A DNA stretch of 64,000 nt from Streptomyces sp. yr375 (lineage in GTDB: Bacteria > Actinomycetota > Actinomycetes > Streptomycetales > Streptomycetaceae). Every line of letters begins with the position of its first letter. Positions within the stretch are counted from its first letter, which is position 1. Below the pieces are notes generated by a model, which was not told the origin of the DNA, did no database searches, and saw only the letters and a program-made list of their open reading frames with translations. Position numbers and translations under genes: made by a program. Shown here in pieces: positions 46,365 to 54,783 of the stretch. Location: NCBI RefSeq assembly GCF_900110755.1, contig NZ_FOFF01000014.1, positions 1 through 64,000 of the forward strand. Reading direction: 5' to 3'.

Positions 46365-48242
46365 TCATTCCTCCGCTGACATGATCCGCAGGAAACTGCT
46401 CAATGCGATTACGAAGATTGTGTGGTCTCCGCCGCTCTGGAGGCGTGCCAGGTGGGTGACTCCGTGGTACCTCCGGTCGACAGCACCTTCACACTCAGAA
46501 AATGTGATCTCGTTGCCAGCGGACTTGCGATCTTTGCCGATGTCCCAGCAGACCATGAACTTCATGTCGGTCCATTTTTTCACTCCTGCGACGACATCGG
46601 CGAGGACCATGTCCGCAGAGACCTTGAATTCAGCTACTCCCTCGTCGTCGCGGACGTCGGTATCGTCCACGCCAGGCAGTCTTTCTCGCACATTCTCGTG
46701 TGTGAGTGAGGGAACGTATTGAAAATAAGAGTCATAGAAATCGAAGCCACTATAGAAGACGGGCTGGATATGCCGAAGCGCGCCGATTCCCACGAGCTCA
46801 CTGAAGAGGGCAATAACGTCTTGTTCTGATTTAGGTTGCGTTTGGAGAGTAATGTCATCGAAGCCGGGAAGTGCCTTTGGAGACATCGGGTCTTGCCGTC
46901 GAAGGTGAGCCTTTACGGCGGGAGCGATGTAACCGGGCTGAGTCGGTGCTGTACGAGGCGGGCTTACGCGCAGGAACGGTCGGGACTGCTCGGCAACCCT
47001 GTTAGCGATGATTTCCTCAGTGATTCGGAGAAAGTCGTGTACGTTTGGAGGGAAGTCTTTTCTTCCGAGATCTGGCTCAACGCCGCGCAGGCTGTAGAGA
47101 AGCCAAGTTCGATCTACGTTGAAACCGCGGTGTGTGAGGGTGATTTCCCGTGACCAAGACGAAATCATTCCGTCAGTAGCCACCCGAAGGCTGGGGAAGT
47201 GAAGGAGCTTGCGATTCCTGGGAATTTTCCAGTTTTCGCCGAGTTGATCCCTGTACGAGGCACTGTACGAGAAGAGCGCGTAGACATGAACCTGATGTTC
47301 GTCGAGGAACTCTGAAATCTCCTCCGGCTCAGTCAGTTGCTCGCCGACCTTGGATCCAATGAGTTGTTTCAAGTCCTCAGGGGTGAAAACCCAGTAGCAA
47401 GCATGGTAGGCCTTTTTCTCCTTCGCTTGAGGCTCGGAATTGTTGTTGGACTTCAGCCATTGGCCAAGGTTCAAAACCTTCATGCCGCTCGCCAGGTCTT
47501 CGTGCGGGTAGCGATACGTGCTGGGAATGCTAATCGTTTGGGTTTTGGAGCCAGATTTATATTCGAGAGTTACTTCAAGGTTTCTCTTCTTGATTATGGC
47601 GGGAGGCTCCACCAAGCCAGCGGCAGTCTGATTTCGGATTGCTGTCGCGGCGTACTCGGCGGTCGGAAAAGCGTGCTTCAGGCTACGCGGTTCGGTTTGA
47701 GGACTGAGGCCGATAGTGATGATGGTTCCTGTTTCATTGAGCCTTCCACCGCTCTCGATCTCCGCGAGTTGCCCGACAGGGGGAGTTTCGTTATTAGGGT
47801 CCTCTACCCATGATCGACCGTTCTCCAAGCGGACGATGTAGTGCTCGTCCGCCGTGCGAGTCTCCAGCTCAAAAAAATTGAACCCATAGGCCAAAAAAGT
47901 AAGTCCCACTCCTTTGTGACCTCTTACGAGACCAGCGAGGAAGGCGGCACGCTTGCTTCCCACGTCCGGAGCCAACCACCTGCCGATGTTTTCACTGGAG
48001 ATACCGCGACCATTATCGCGTACGGAAATCGTGTTCTGGTCTGTGTCCAGTGAAATTCTTACTTCGCCATTGCCATCCAAATTTTCCGCTGAAAGTACCT
48101 CGTCTACAGCGTTCTGGATGGGCTCGGCGATGACGTCGGCAGCATTGTGATAGCTTTTGATTACATTGATGACGCGCTGCTTTACCCACGCTTGGGTGTC
48201 ATTCGTCGTGAGCGTTTCCAACGGGTGGATCTCGCGAGGCAT
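46365..48242 (-). CDS. GHKL-type ATPase, MORC-like, of a putative defence module
   Basis: The 625-residue protein has an N-terminal HSP90/MutL/histidine-kinase ATPase fold: N-box IAEPIQNAVDEVL near residues 39-51, DNGRGIS near 77 and GHKGVGLT near 108. A transducer-like region follows. The C-terminal 150 residues contain VAEFKVSADMVLADV and KFMVCWDIGKD, which could be a degenerate nuclease-like or dimerisation domain (inference). Prokaryotic MORC/MutL-like ATPases are known to occur beside restriction enzymes, and here the next gene is a modification-dependent endonuclease. The codon usage is visibly AT-richer than in the core genes, indicating transfer. The exact family is uncertain. Confidence 0.75.
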   Translation of the reverse strand: MPREIHPLETLTTNDTQAWVKQRVINVIKSYHNAADVIAEPIQNAVDEVLSAENLDGNGEVRISLDTDQNTISVRDNGRGISSENIGRWLAPDVGSKRAAFLAGLVRGHKGVGLTFLAYGFNFFELETRTADEHYIVRLENGRSWVEDPNNETPPVGQLAEIESGGRLNETGTIITIGLSPQTEPRSLKHAFPTAEYAATAIRNQTAAGLVEPPAIIKKRNLEVTLEYKSGSKTQTISIPSTYRYPHEDLASGMKVLNLGQWLKSNNNSEPQAKEKKAYHACYWVFTPEDLKQLIGSKVGEQLTEPEEISEFLDEHQVHVYALFSYSASYRDQLGENWKIPRNRKLLHFPSLRVATDGMISSWSREITLTHRGFNVDRTWLLYSLRGVEPDLGRKDFPPNVHDFLRITEEIIANRVAEQSRPFLRVSPPRTAPTQPGYIAPAVKAHLRRQDPMSPKALPGFDDITLQTQPKSEQDVIALFSELVGIGALRHIQPVFYSGFDFYDSYFQYVPSLTHENVRERLPGVDDTDVRDDEGVAEFKVSADMVLADVVAGVKKWTDMKFMVCWDIGKDRKSAGNEITFSECEGAVDRRYHGVTHLARLQSGGDHTIFVIALSSFLRIMSAEE

Positions 48243-48975
48243 CTCAACTCCCTGTCTTGAGCTGGTGGCGCTGGCTCAGGATCCCATAACCAGGCGACGT
48301 GTCGAGCCCCAACCAGATGTTGACGACAAGTCAGTCCATGGCAGCTGACGACTGGCTGACAGGTCGCCATGAAGCTTCTGGGGGTTCGCCTGGGCGAGTC
48401 ATGGTGGCAGAAGGGGAGGCTGTGGCGATTTGGGGGCAGACTGTCCAGGGGAACTGGCGAGGTGAACCACTGGTGCGCAGTGTGCCGATGAAGCGCACGG
48501 CAGGTTCTCTCGAAAGACCACAAGAAGGTTGGGACCTTCATACCTACCTGAATCAGTCGGGCGCCGGGAATCAGGTTGCCCCAGCGCGATAGGTCACCCA
48601 AGTCGGCTGACGGTTGTCGGTACGGGAGTTGGGGTGACTCGCACATCTGCCCCTCCGGCGGCGCCGGCTGACACCCCGGATACCCGGCGGCTACGCCGAC
48701 CGACCGGGGTCTCCTGGCGTCGATCACTCGACTGACCTGCGCCACAACTGCGCATCAGCCGCTCCGGATCCCCAGCCGAGTCCCCGCTTTTCCCCGTCAG
48801 TACCCGCAGGATCTGGCACACGAGTGGCACGAACCTCCCCCTGCCCCGCAGCTCCCTAGTTGGACGTCTCGCTTGCCCGAATCCTTGATCATCTTCCACA
48901 GCATCCCGGTTTGTCAGTGCCGGGTGATAGAGATGTTTCGCGGGGGTTGGCCCGCTTGGATGGAGGGTGGGCAGT
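48243..48975. other. Long divergent intergenic region between two defence modules
   Basis: About 730 bp separate the ATPase start from the CD-NTase start. Several open frames exist on both strands, but none has a convincing ribosome site or recognisable protein. It should contain both promoters. It may hold remnants of older insertions. Confidence 0.5.
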
Positions 48976-49980
48976 ATGCCCGGTGAAAGCCATGTCGATC
49001 ACAAGGTCTTGGCGGTCTTCGCGGAAAACAGAGTGAACGTGCCTGGCGTGGAGGCGAAGGAGCGCCGTCGACAGGTGAAGCATCTCCGGGAGCGGTTGGA
49101 GGGGTACATCGCCGAACACCCTGACTACGATCTCGTCAAGCTCCGGGCGTCGGGCAGTACGGCGAAGCACACGGCAATCCGGCGGCGCCGAGGCGAGGGT
49201 TCCGACGCGGACGTCGCGGCGTACGTGCGTGTGGCGGACACCGACGTGGACGAGGCGGGTCTGCTGGAGTGGCTGCGAGACCGGTGCATCGAGGTATACG
49301 GAAAGACGAAGGTCGCAGAGGACTTCGTCATCTCCCAGCACGCGGTGGGGATCACCTTGAGGAGCTCCGGCCTGAAGATTGATGTGGCGCCGGTCCTCTA
49401 CACCGGAGAACCGGACGACAAAGGTCACCTGATTACCCGTCAGGGCGAGAAGGTTTTGACCTCGGTCACCTTGCACCTGAGGTTCATCGAGAAGCGCAAG
49501 CACCCGGATGCTGCAGGGCCCGGTTACACCGAGCTGATCCGGCTGCTCAAGGCATGGATTCGTGAGGGCAAGCGGAACGACCCGGACCTGCGCTGCAAGA
49601 GCTTCCTTCTCGAGCTGTTGGTCGCTCACCTGTGGAGGCACGGGTGGAACGGCGAGCCGCTGAAGGTGAACGACTACCCGCGCGCCATCGAGCAGGTCCT
49701 GTCCTACATGGCGGTCACCGGCCTCAAGACCCCGATCGTGTTTACGGACTACTACCAGGCAGACGCCGTCGCCTCGTCTTCGGATCCGATCCAGATTTGG
49801 GACCCCGTGAATCCCGAAAACAACGTCGCCTCCAGCTACACCGAGTACCACCGCCAGCGACTGGTCGACTACGCCAACACGGCACTCGAAGCCGTCGCAT
49901 GGGCTGCTGGTGCACCGAGCAAGGGCGAGGCGAACGACGCGTGGCGTGAGCTGTTCGGCCCGTCCTTCCAAGGAGCCTGA
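48976..49980 (+). CDS. CBASS CD-NTase (cyclic oligonucleotide synthase)
   Basis: The 334-residue nucleotidyltransferase has the GS motif RASGSTAKHTAI near residue 58, the paired metal Asp in GSDADVAAYV near 76-80 and the third Asp in GLKIDVAPVLY near 134. A helical C-terminal domain follows (YTELIRLLKAWIREGK, SYMAVTGLKTPIVFTDYY). It should make a cyclic di- or trinucleotide signal upon phage infection. ATG at 48976 is chosen because GGAGGG ends 8 nt before it, whereas GTG at 48967 overlaps that site. It is first in a four-gene operon with HORMA, TRIP13 and Cap4. Confidence 0.92.
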   Translation: MPGESHVDHKVLAVFAENRVNVPGVEAKERRRQVKHLRERLEGYIAEHPDYDLVKLRASGSTAKHTAIRRRRGEGSDADVAAYVRVADTDVDEAGLLEWLRDRCIEVYGKTKVAEDFVISQHAVGITLRSSGLKIDVAPVLYTGEPDDKGHLITRQGEKVLTSVTLHLRFIEKRKHPDAAGPGYTELIRLLKAWIREGKRNDPDLRCKSFLLELLVAHLWRHGWNGEPLKVNDYPRAIEQVLSYMAVTGLKTPIVFTDYYQADAVASSSDPIQIWDPVNPENNVASSYTEYHRQRLVDYANTALEAVAWAAGAPSKGEANDAWRELFGPSFQGA

Positions 49981-49982
49981 CG

Positions 49983-50492
49983 ATGACTGGGACGTACGCC
50001 AGATCGGCGTCCTTCACCATCACAGATGCCCGGTATGTGGGTGCGAAGGTCGGCGCCGACCTTCGCCTGCTCCACAACTACTACGGCAAGCCCAGCCTCG
50101 ACCAGATCGAAGAGTACGTCGAGGAGGTGGCCCTACTGCTGCGTGACGGCTACCTGGACACGGTCGATTACGGGTTCCGGGACTCCGGGAGCAACGCGTG
50201 GAAGCTGCGCCTTCGATACAAGGCGACCCTCGGCGGGCAGCTTACGGACGGCCGCCCGGGCAGCCTGCCCCGGGCGGCAGAGGTCAGCGGCAACAGCTTT
50301 TACAGCTACCTCACGTACAGCCAGAAATTCCACGCCCTCACTAGCACCGAGCAGAGCAAGGTCAAGGAGGCCCTGCCGTTTCCTCGGAGCGGAGCCGCTG
50401 CCCCGAGTGCCCTTTCCGGTACCTCCACGGCCGGCCAGGGCTATGCCCGCAACGGTGCGGGCGTCACCCGCGACGTCTACGTGGCTTTCTGA
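49983..50492 (+). CDS. cap7: Bacterial HORMA protein (Cap7)
   Basis: This 169-residue member of bacterial HORMA family 1 has TITDARYVGAKVGADLRLLH at the N-terminus, IEEYVEEVALLLRDGYLDTVDYGF, and the FYSYLTYSQKF element before the C-terminal safety-belt-like segment (GAGVTRDVYVAF). In type III CBASS, HORMA in the closed state binds the CD-NTase and activates it after sensing a peptide. The start is 2 bp after the CD-NTase stop, with AAGGAG upstream. Confidence 0.88.
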   Translation: MTGTYARSASFTITDARYVGAKVGADLRLLHNYYGKPSLDQIEEYVEEVALLLRDGYLDTVDYGFRDSGSNAWKLRLRYKATLGGQLTDGRPGSLPRAAEVSGNSFYSYLTYSQKFHALTSTEQSKVKEALPFPRSGAAAPSALSGTSTAGQGYARNGAGVTRDVYVAF

Positions 50493-50521
50493 CCTCGATT
50501 GAACAGCAGAAGGAAGACCGA

Positions 50522-51442
50522 GTGACCAGCCAAGACGACCTGTTCCACCCCGTGATCGAACTCCCCGAACCTGTTCGCCGAGCCCGGTACAACCGCCTGG
50601 TGGGCCTCGACAGCATGAAGGCGCGCTTGCGGAAGGAAGCTGCCTTGCTGGCAGACCCACGGCTGTTGCGTGTGTGGTCCGACAGGCACCACGGTGGTGA
50701 CGTCGCCGCGCTCACGCTGTTCGCCGATCGTGCCCCTCTGTTCGTCTTCTCTGGTGACGTCGGCTCCGGCAAGTCCGCACTCGCCGAGTCGTTCGGCTGC
50801 GACCTCGCCGACCAGCTCGATCTACCCGTCTTCCTCTACCGGCTCAAGCTCGCCACCCGCGGCAGCGGCTTGGTCGGCGAGATGACCGCCCTGATCGGCG
50901 ACGCCTTCACCCACCTGCACGCTGAGGGGCGCCGGGCGCAGGGGGCCCGTGGGGTGAACTCGGTTCTGATCCTTGTAGTGGACGAAGCCGACGCCCTCGT
51001 CCAGTCCCGCGAGGCGCAACAGATGCACCATGAGGACCGTGCCGGAGTAGATGCTTTCCTTGCCGGAATCGACAGCCTTGCCAGCGCCAAGATCCCAGTC
51101 ATCGTCGTGCTGTGCACCAACCGCGTCGGCGCTCTCGATCCAGCGGTCATGCGCCGCGCAGCCGCCACCTTCACCTTCACTCGCCCAGACGTTCAGCAGC
51201 GCCACGCTGTCCTTACCCAGGCACTGGACGGCCTCGCCATCCGGCCTGAGACCGTGGACAAACTCGTTGCTGTCACCGGCCCCAGCACCGGCCGGCCCGG
51301 CTACACCTTCTCCGATCTCACCCAGCGGCTGGTCCCGACCGCCGTCTTGCATGCTTTCCCCGACGGCCCTGTGCGCGACGAGGACCTCCTCACTCTCGCC
51401 GAACAGCTGGAACCCAGTCCCATCTTCACCGAGGAGCGCTGA
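50522..51442 (+). CDS. cap6: TRIP13/Pch2-like AAA+ ATPase (Cap6)
   Basis: The 306-residue AAA+ ATPase has Walker A FSGDVGSGKSALAE near residue 78, Walker B LILVVDEADAL near 155, sensor-1 VVLCTNRVGALDP near 200 and Arg finger candidates in VMRRAA. It opens HORMA and disassembles the HORMA-CD-NTase complex, keeping CBASS off in uninfected cells (family knowledge). GTG at 50522 has GAAGGA upstream. Its stop overlaps the next ATG by one base (TGATG). Confidence 0.9.
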   Translation: MTSQDDLFHPVIELPEPVRRARYNRLVGLDSMKARLRKEAALLADPRLLRVWSDRHHGGDVAALTLFADRAPLFVFSGDVGSGKSALAESFGCDLADQLDLPVFLYRLKLATRGSGLVGEMTALIGDAFTHLHAEGRRAQGARGVNSVLILVVDEADALVQSREAQQMHHEDRAGVDAFLAGIDSLASAKIPVIVVLCTNRVGALDPAVMRRAAATFTFTRPDVQQRHAVLTQALDGLAIRPETVDKLVAVTGPSTGRPGYTFSDLTQRLVPTAVLHAFPDGPVRDEDLLTLAEQLEPSPIFTEER

Positions 51443-52911
51443 TGGAACCTCTGCCGGCCCCGAGCCCCACCAGCGTCAGGATCGCCGGTGACCACTACCA
51501 ATGGCTCGTCGCCTGGGAAGGCTGCCTGGCACTTTTGCGCGAAAACGCGGCCCGGTCCGATAACCCCGTGGTCTCGGTGGGGGTGGAGCTGGACGGCGTT
51601 GGAAACCTCGATGACGTAGTCCTTCTGCGCCGCACACCACCGCACACGTACACCCAGGTCAAGTACACAGTCGACAGTTCCACGCCCGTCAACGAGGAGT
51701 ACCTGACCAAACCCAGTAAGGACGGCGGCCCGTCTGTCCTGAAGAAGATTGCCAAGGCATGGCGGACGCTGACGGCAGACGGCATGCCTGTCGACCTGGT
51801 TCTGTCCACCAACCGGGCACCCGACGCGGCCGATCCACTCGTGGCCGTTCGGGACTCCCGCAGCCAGCTCCTGATGCCTAAAGCCGGCCTTCAGGGTCCT
51901 CGATCAGCGCTCGGCGCCGCCCGTATTCGCTGTGCGGCGGCAACGGGCTTGAGCGAAGGTGAACTCCGTGAGCTACTTTCCGTCCTCCGCTTCGACCTGG
52001 CTCGCGACCAGACTCACGTCCAGGAACGCTTGCAACTGCTCATGGCCGTAGCTGGCTTGCAGCACGATGAACACGCAGTGAGAAGTGGGGCTGACTGGGT
52101 CGCCAAACAGGTCCGTGCAGGACATCGCACCCTCACCCTGGATATGGTCAAGGCGGCCGTTGACACTCTCGGCCTCAGGGCTGGCCCTGCACGGGCAGTC
52201 CTGTCGATCGCCACGCTCAAGCCGGACCCGGTTGCTGGCGACGCCGATTACGCAATCGACTGGGTGGACCGTTTCGATGGACCAGACGACTTCACCAAGC
52301 GTCGCCCCTTGGCCCCTGCCACGTGGACGCAGCTTCAGACAGACATCGAGGCTGCCCCTGCTCGCCTCCCGCTAGGTACCGCCGCGATCACTATCACCGG
52401 CAGTTTCCGCTTGGCACCCGCCTTCCTGACCGGCGCTGCGTTCCGTATGGTCACGGGTGTCGACCTGGCTGTTCTCCAGCGGGGTCAGCTCTGGTCTACC
52501 AGCGAGCCGTACGACACCCCACAACCCCCGACCATCCATGAGCAGCCCGTGGACCAAGGTGATGATCTCGCCGTTGCGATCGCGGTCGCTACTGACCCCA
52601 CCGAAGACGTCTTGGAGTACCTGCGCGAACAGCAGACGCCGGTCTCCAAGATCCTCGTCCTTTCTCCACCTGGAGGGGCCAAAGATCGCTCCATTCCCGA
52701 CTCTGTGACTGCCAATGCTCTTGCTATCGGCATTCGCGATGTCGTTCGCCGCGCCACCCGCCTAGCCCCGCGTATTCACCTCTTCATTGCGGGCCCAATG
52801 GGGCTCGCGCTCCTCCTCGGGCACCGCTGGAACCGGCTTCGACCGACCGTTGTGTATGAGGACGTTCGCACAGCGCAGGGCTACGAAGCCGCCTTCACTA
52901 TCCAGGCATGA
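51442..52911 (+). CDS. cap4: Cap4-like effector: nuclease (DUF4297-type) fused to SAVED
   Basis: At 489 residues, its N-terminal PD-(D/E)xK nuclease begins DHYQWLVAWEGC and shows VELDGVGNLDDVVLL near 46-60 and TQVKYTV near 70, the acidic-Q-x-K pattern of Cap4 enzymes. A helical middle section follows. The C-terminal SAVED domain (about 300-489) has AITITGSFRLAPAFLTGAAF, RIHLFIAGPMGLALLLGHRW and the closing VYEDVRTAQGYEAAF. SAVED binds the cyclic nucleotide and triggers indiscriminate dsDNA cleavage, killing the infected cell. It is the last gene of the CBASS operon. Confidence 0.9.
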   Translation: MEPLPAPSPTSVRIAGDHYQWLVAWEGCLALLRENAARSDNPVVSVGVELDGVGNLDDVVLLRRTPPHTYTQVKYTVDSSTPVNEEYLTKPSKDGGPSVLKKIAKAWRTLTADGMPVDLVLSTNRAPDAADPLVAVRDSRSQLLMPKAGLQGPRSALGAARIRCAAATGLSEGELRELLSVLRFDLARDQTHVQERLQLLMAVAGLQHDEHAVRSGADWVAKQVRAGHRTLTLDMVKAAVDTLGLRAGPARAVLSIATLKPDPVAGDADYAIDWVDRFDGPDDFTKRRPLAPATWTQLQTDIEAAPARLPLGTAAITITGSFRLAPAFLTGAAFRMVTGVDLAVLQRGQLWSTSEPYDTPQPPTIHEQPVDQGDDLAVAIAVATDPTEDVLEYLREQQTPVSKILVLSPPGGAKDRSIPDSVTANALAIGIRDVVRRATRLAPRIHLFIAGPMGLALLLGHRWNRLRPTVVYEDVRTAQGYEAAFTIQA

Positions 52912-53678
52912 CGACATAATTTGCCTTCCGGGCCGGTGTCGCTCGCTGACTGTTGCTGTGCCTCGACACACGAGGCCACCAGACGCCGGCGTCTCCTCGA
53001 ACTCATCCTGTCTTCTTGCCCTGGGTCTTGCAGGGGATCTTGGTGGCCTGCGTTTTCGCTGCTCAGGGGCGGTGGACTCGTGCGCCTGGTGGTCGTTGTT
53101 GGCCGTCATTGGCCACTGTCGAGCGACGTCGGACGGCCCAGGGACGGCCCAGCTTCGCCACACTCGCTTGACGGCCGGCACCCTCGATGCGCCCCGTCTG
53201 AACCTCAGCTGGCGACAGCCAGCCACGACGGCGGGTGCGCCGACCGACCACGCACGCGTATGCCTCGCTACACCCCCACCGGCCTTGGCCACGCTGCCCA
53301 TGCCGTCGACCAGAGAGAGCCACGACGGCCGGGCCGCTATGACGGTGCTGAGCCATCAGCTTGGGAAGCTGCGGGCACTTTGGGTCAGTTGAGGCGCTGA
53401 CCTGGGCGAACCGTGGACCTGCCACCTCGTGTGGATGGGCTGCTTTCCCCGTCATTCCCCGCTGTTCCCCGCCTATCTGGTGCGCCTGTGGTGCACGGGC
53501 GTTGTCAGTGGCTGAACGTACGCTGTGGAGCGTTGGGTCGGTCTGCTGTCTCCGTAAGGGGAGCGCGCGACCAGGGGGGTGGCTCAGAAGAGACCCCCGA
53601 GCCATGTCGGTCCGGGAGCTCGTGCAGCTTCGACACCCCCCGTCAAACAGCTACCAGAGGTCCCGGACCGTGCGCGGA
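52912..53678. other. Non-coding region after CBASS
   Basis: About 770 bp with open frames on both strands but no ribosome sites or recognisable proteins. Small hairpins occur, for example AGCTT-GGG-AAGCT near 53360 and GGTCAG/CTGACC near 53384-53403. It may contain decayed genes. Confidence 0.45.
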
Positions 53679-53846
53679 TCACTTCTTGCGACGCCTGCTC
53701 GCACGCTTCTTAAGTTCGGCTTGGCCACGCTTCGCCCAGTCCCCCTGATGGAGGTAGCAGCGTGACGTGCCCTTCAGCGTCTTGTTCTGACATCGGCCGC
53801 CAGTCGCCGTCGGCCAACCGCACTTCCCCTGCTTCCATTCACCCAC
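53679..53846 (-). CDS. Small Cys/His-rich putative zinc-binding protein
   Basis: The 55-residue protein has the pattern C-x9-C-x10-C-x2-H (GKCGWPT, GRCQNKT, SRCYLHQG) and a very basic tail (KKRASRRRKK). Such small CxxxTxxGxxC-NxxxxGxxxCxxH modules are found in mobile elements and may bind zinc and nucleic acid (inference). GTG at 53846 has GGGAGGGG 8 nt upstream. A longer in-frame version to 54050 has a low-complexity N-terminus and is less likely. Confidence 0.6.
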   Translation of the reverse strand: MGEWKQGKCGWPTATGGRCQNKTLKGTSRCYLHQGDWAKRGQAELKKRASRRRKK

Positions 53847-54154
53847 GGTGTGCGCCCCTCCCGTTGGTTTCCTTCGCGTCTGAGCATCCAGCGTGTGGCA
53901 CGTAGCCGGCACAGAGCAGGGCGCACGGTCAGCGGAACCAGTTGATGGAGGCGCACGCGGGGCAGTACGGGGGGACAGCTCGTCTGGATGCACGCTGTCC
54001 AACTGTGTTGGTGGGGAGCGGGGGTGTCGGAGGCGTTCTTCTGGGTTCATGGGCGGTCAAGCTCGTGCACCGAGCCTGACCGGTGGTCCCCTGTGAACGG
54101 CCGTGAACGAGGGTGAATGAGACGGAAACTGAGATGACGGGCGGGGGAGCTGCC
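53847..54154. other. Intergenic region between small island genes
   Basis: About 308 bp with no supported gene apart from the unlikely N-terminal extension of the zinc-binding peptide. Confidence 0.4.
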
Positions 54155-54349
54155 TCACTCCTTTCCAGGTGGGATGAGGCGATCTGCGCTTTCGGTGTCG
54201 TCTACGTCTCCGTGAGCGTCGACGGTGATCGGGGTTGCGCGTCTGTTGGACGTGACCAGCCATGCAAGCACCTGCTCAGCCAGCGGCCCGTTCTCCGGTC
54301 CCTCGTCCTTCCAGTACGCGCGCCATCCGCCTCCCGGGATAGCCGCCAC
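54155..54349 (-). CDS. Small hypothetical protein in a coupled gene pair
   Basis: The 64-residue acidic protein (AAIPGGGWRAYWKDEGP at the N-terminus, then LAEQVLAWLVTSNRR) starts at GTG 54349 inside the stop of the preceding small frame (TAGTG). Amino-acid composition and the Trp/Tyr-containing motif look like a real protein. Similar short proteins are frequent in Streptomyces mobile regions. Function unknown. Confidence 0.5.
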   Translation of the reverse strand: MAAIPGGGWRAYWKDEGPENGPLAEQVLAWLVTSNRRATPITVDAHGDVDDTESADRLIPPGKE

Positions 54350-54525
54350 TACTTGGTCGGCTTGTAGTCTGTCCCCGGGCGGCGGGTGCCATGCTTGGGA
54401 TCGACCACAAGGGCAACGCCCGTCGCCTCGTCCCAAGCATCCACGTGGACGGTCCGACCGTGCAACTTACGCGACGATCCGTTGGTTGACAGTGTGACTA
54501 TTCCCTGAGATGCGTCCCCGGGCAG
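54349..54525 (-). CDS. Small hypothetical frame coupled to its neighbour, start unclear
   Basis: The frame reads LSTNGSSRKLHGRTVHVDAW, then DEATGVALVVDPKHGTRRPG, ending TDYKPTK-TAG. The stop is joined to the next gene by a one-base overlap. No good ATG/GTG with a ribosome site is visible: only TTG 54465 or GTG 54444 lie in frame. The gene may therefore be 5' damaged. The coordinates give the extent of the open frame. Confidence 0.35.
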   Translation of the reverse strand: MPGDASQGIVTLSTNGSSRKLHGRTVHVDAWDEATGVALVVDPKHGTRRPGTDYKPTK

Positions 54526-54771
54526 CAGGACCTAACGTTTAAAGAAGAGCATCATCTGCTTGCCTAAGGATGGCGGAAGCGCGCCAGATCTTAGAACGGT
54601 ATTCATGGTCCACGTCGAGACCGGCATACGCGGGATGAGCTCATCAAGTCCCTGTAATGATTAGGTCTAGATTCCATAATTCTAGGGGCGCGAGTCCAAA
54701 TTCGAACCGACGCGGCCCGGTAACTCTTTACTCTATTACGGCGAGTGCTGAGCACGCTCCAGCGCCAAGGG

Positions 54772-54779
54772 TGGGAGAG
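54772..54779 (+). promoter_or_regulatory. Ribosome binding site of the nitrilase-ATPase gene
   Basis: A GGGAGAGG-like sequence shortly before ATG 54784 supports this start over the in-frame GTG at 54745. Relatives of the nitrilase domain also begin with this LKLAAVQMD stretch. Confidence 0.65.
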
Positions 54780-54783
54780 GCTC

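Noticed and set aside
48299..48899. Small open frames on both strands in the gap before CBASS
   Set aside because: No ribosome sites, no recognisable motifs and mutually overlapping frames.
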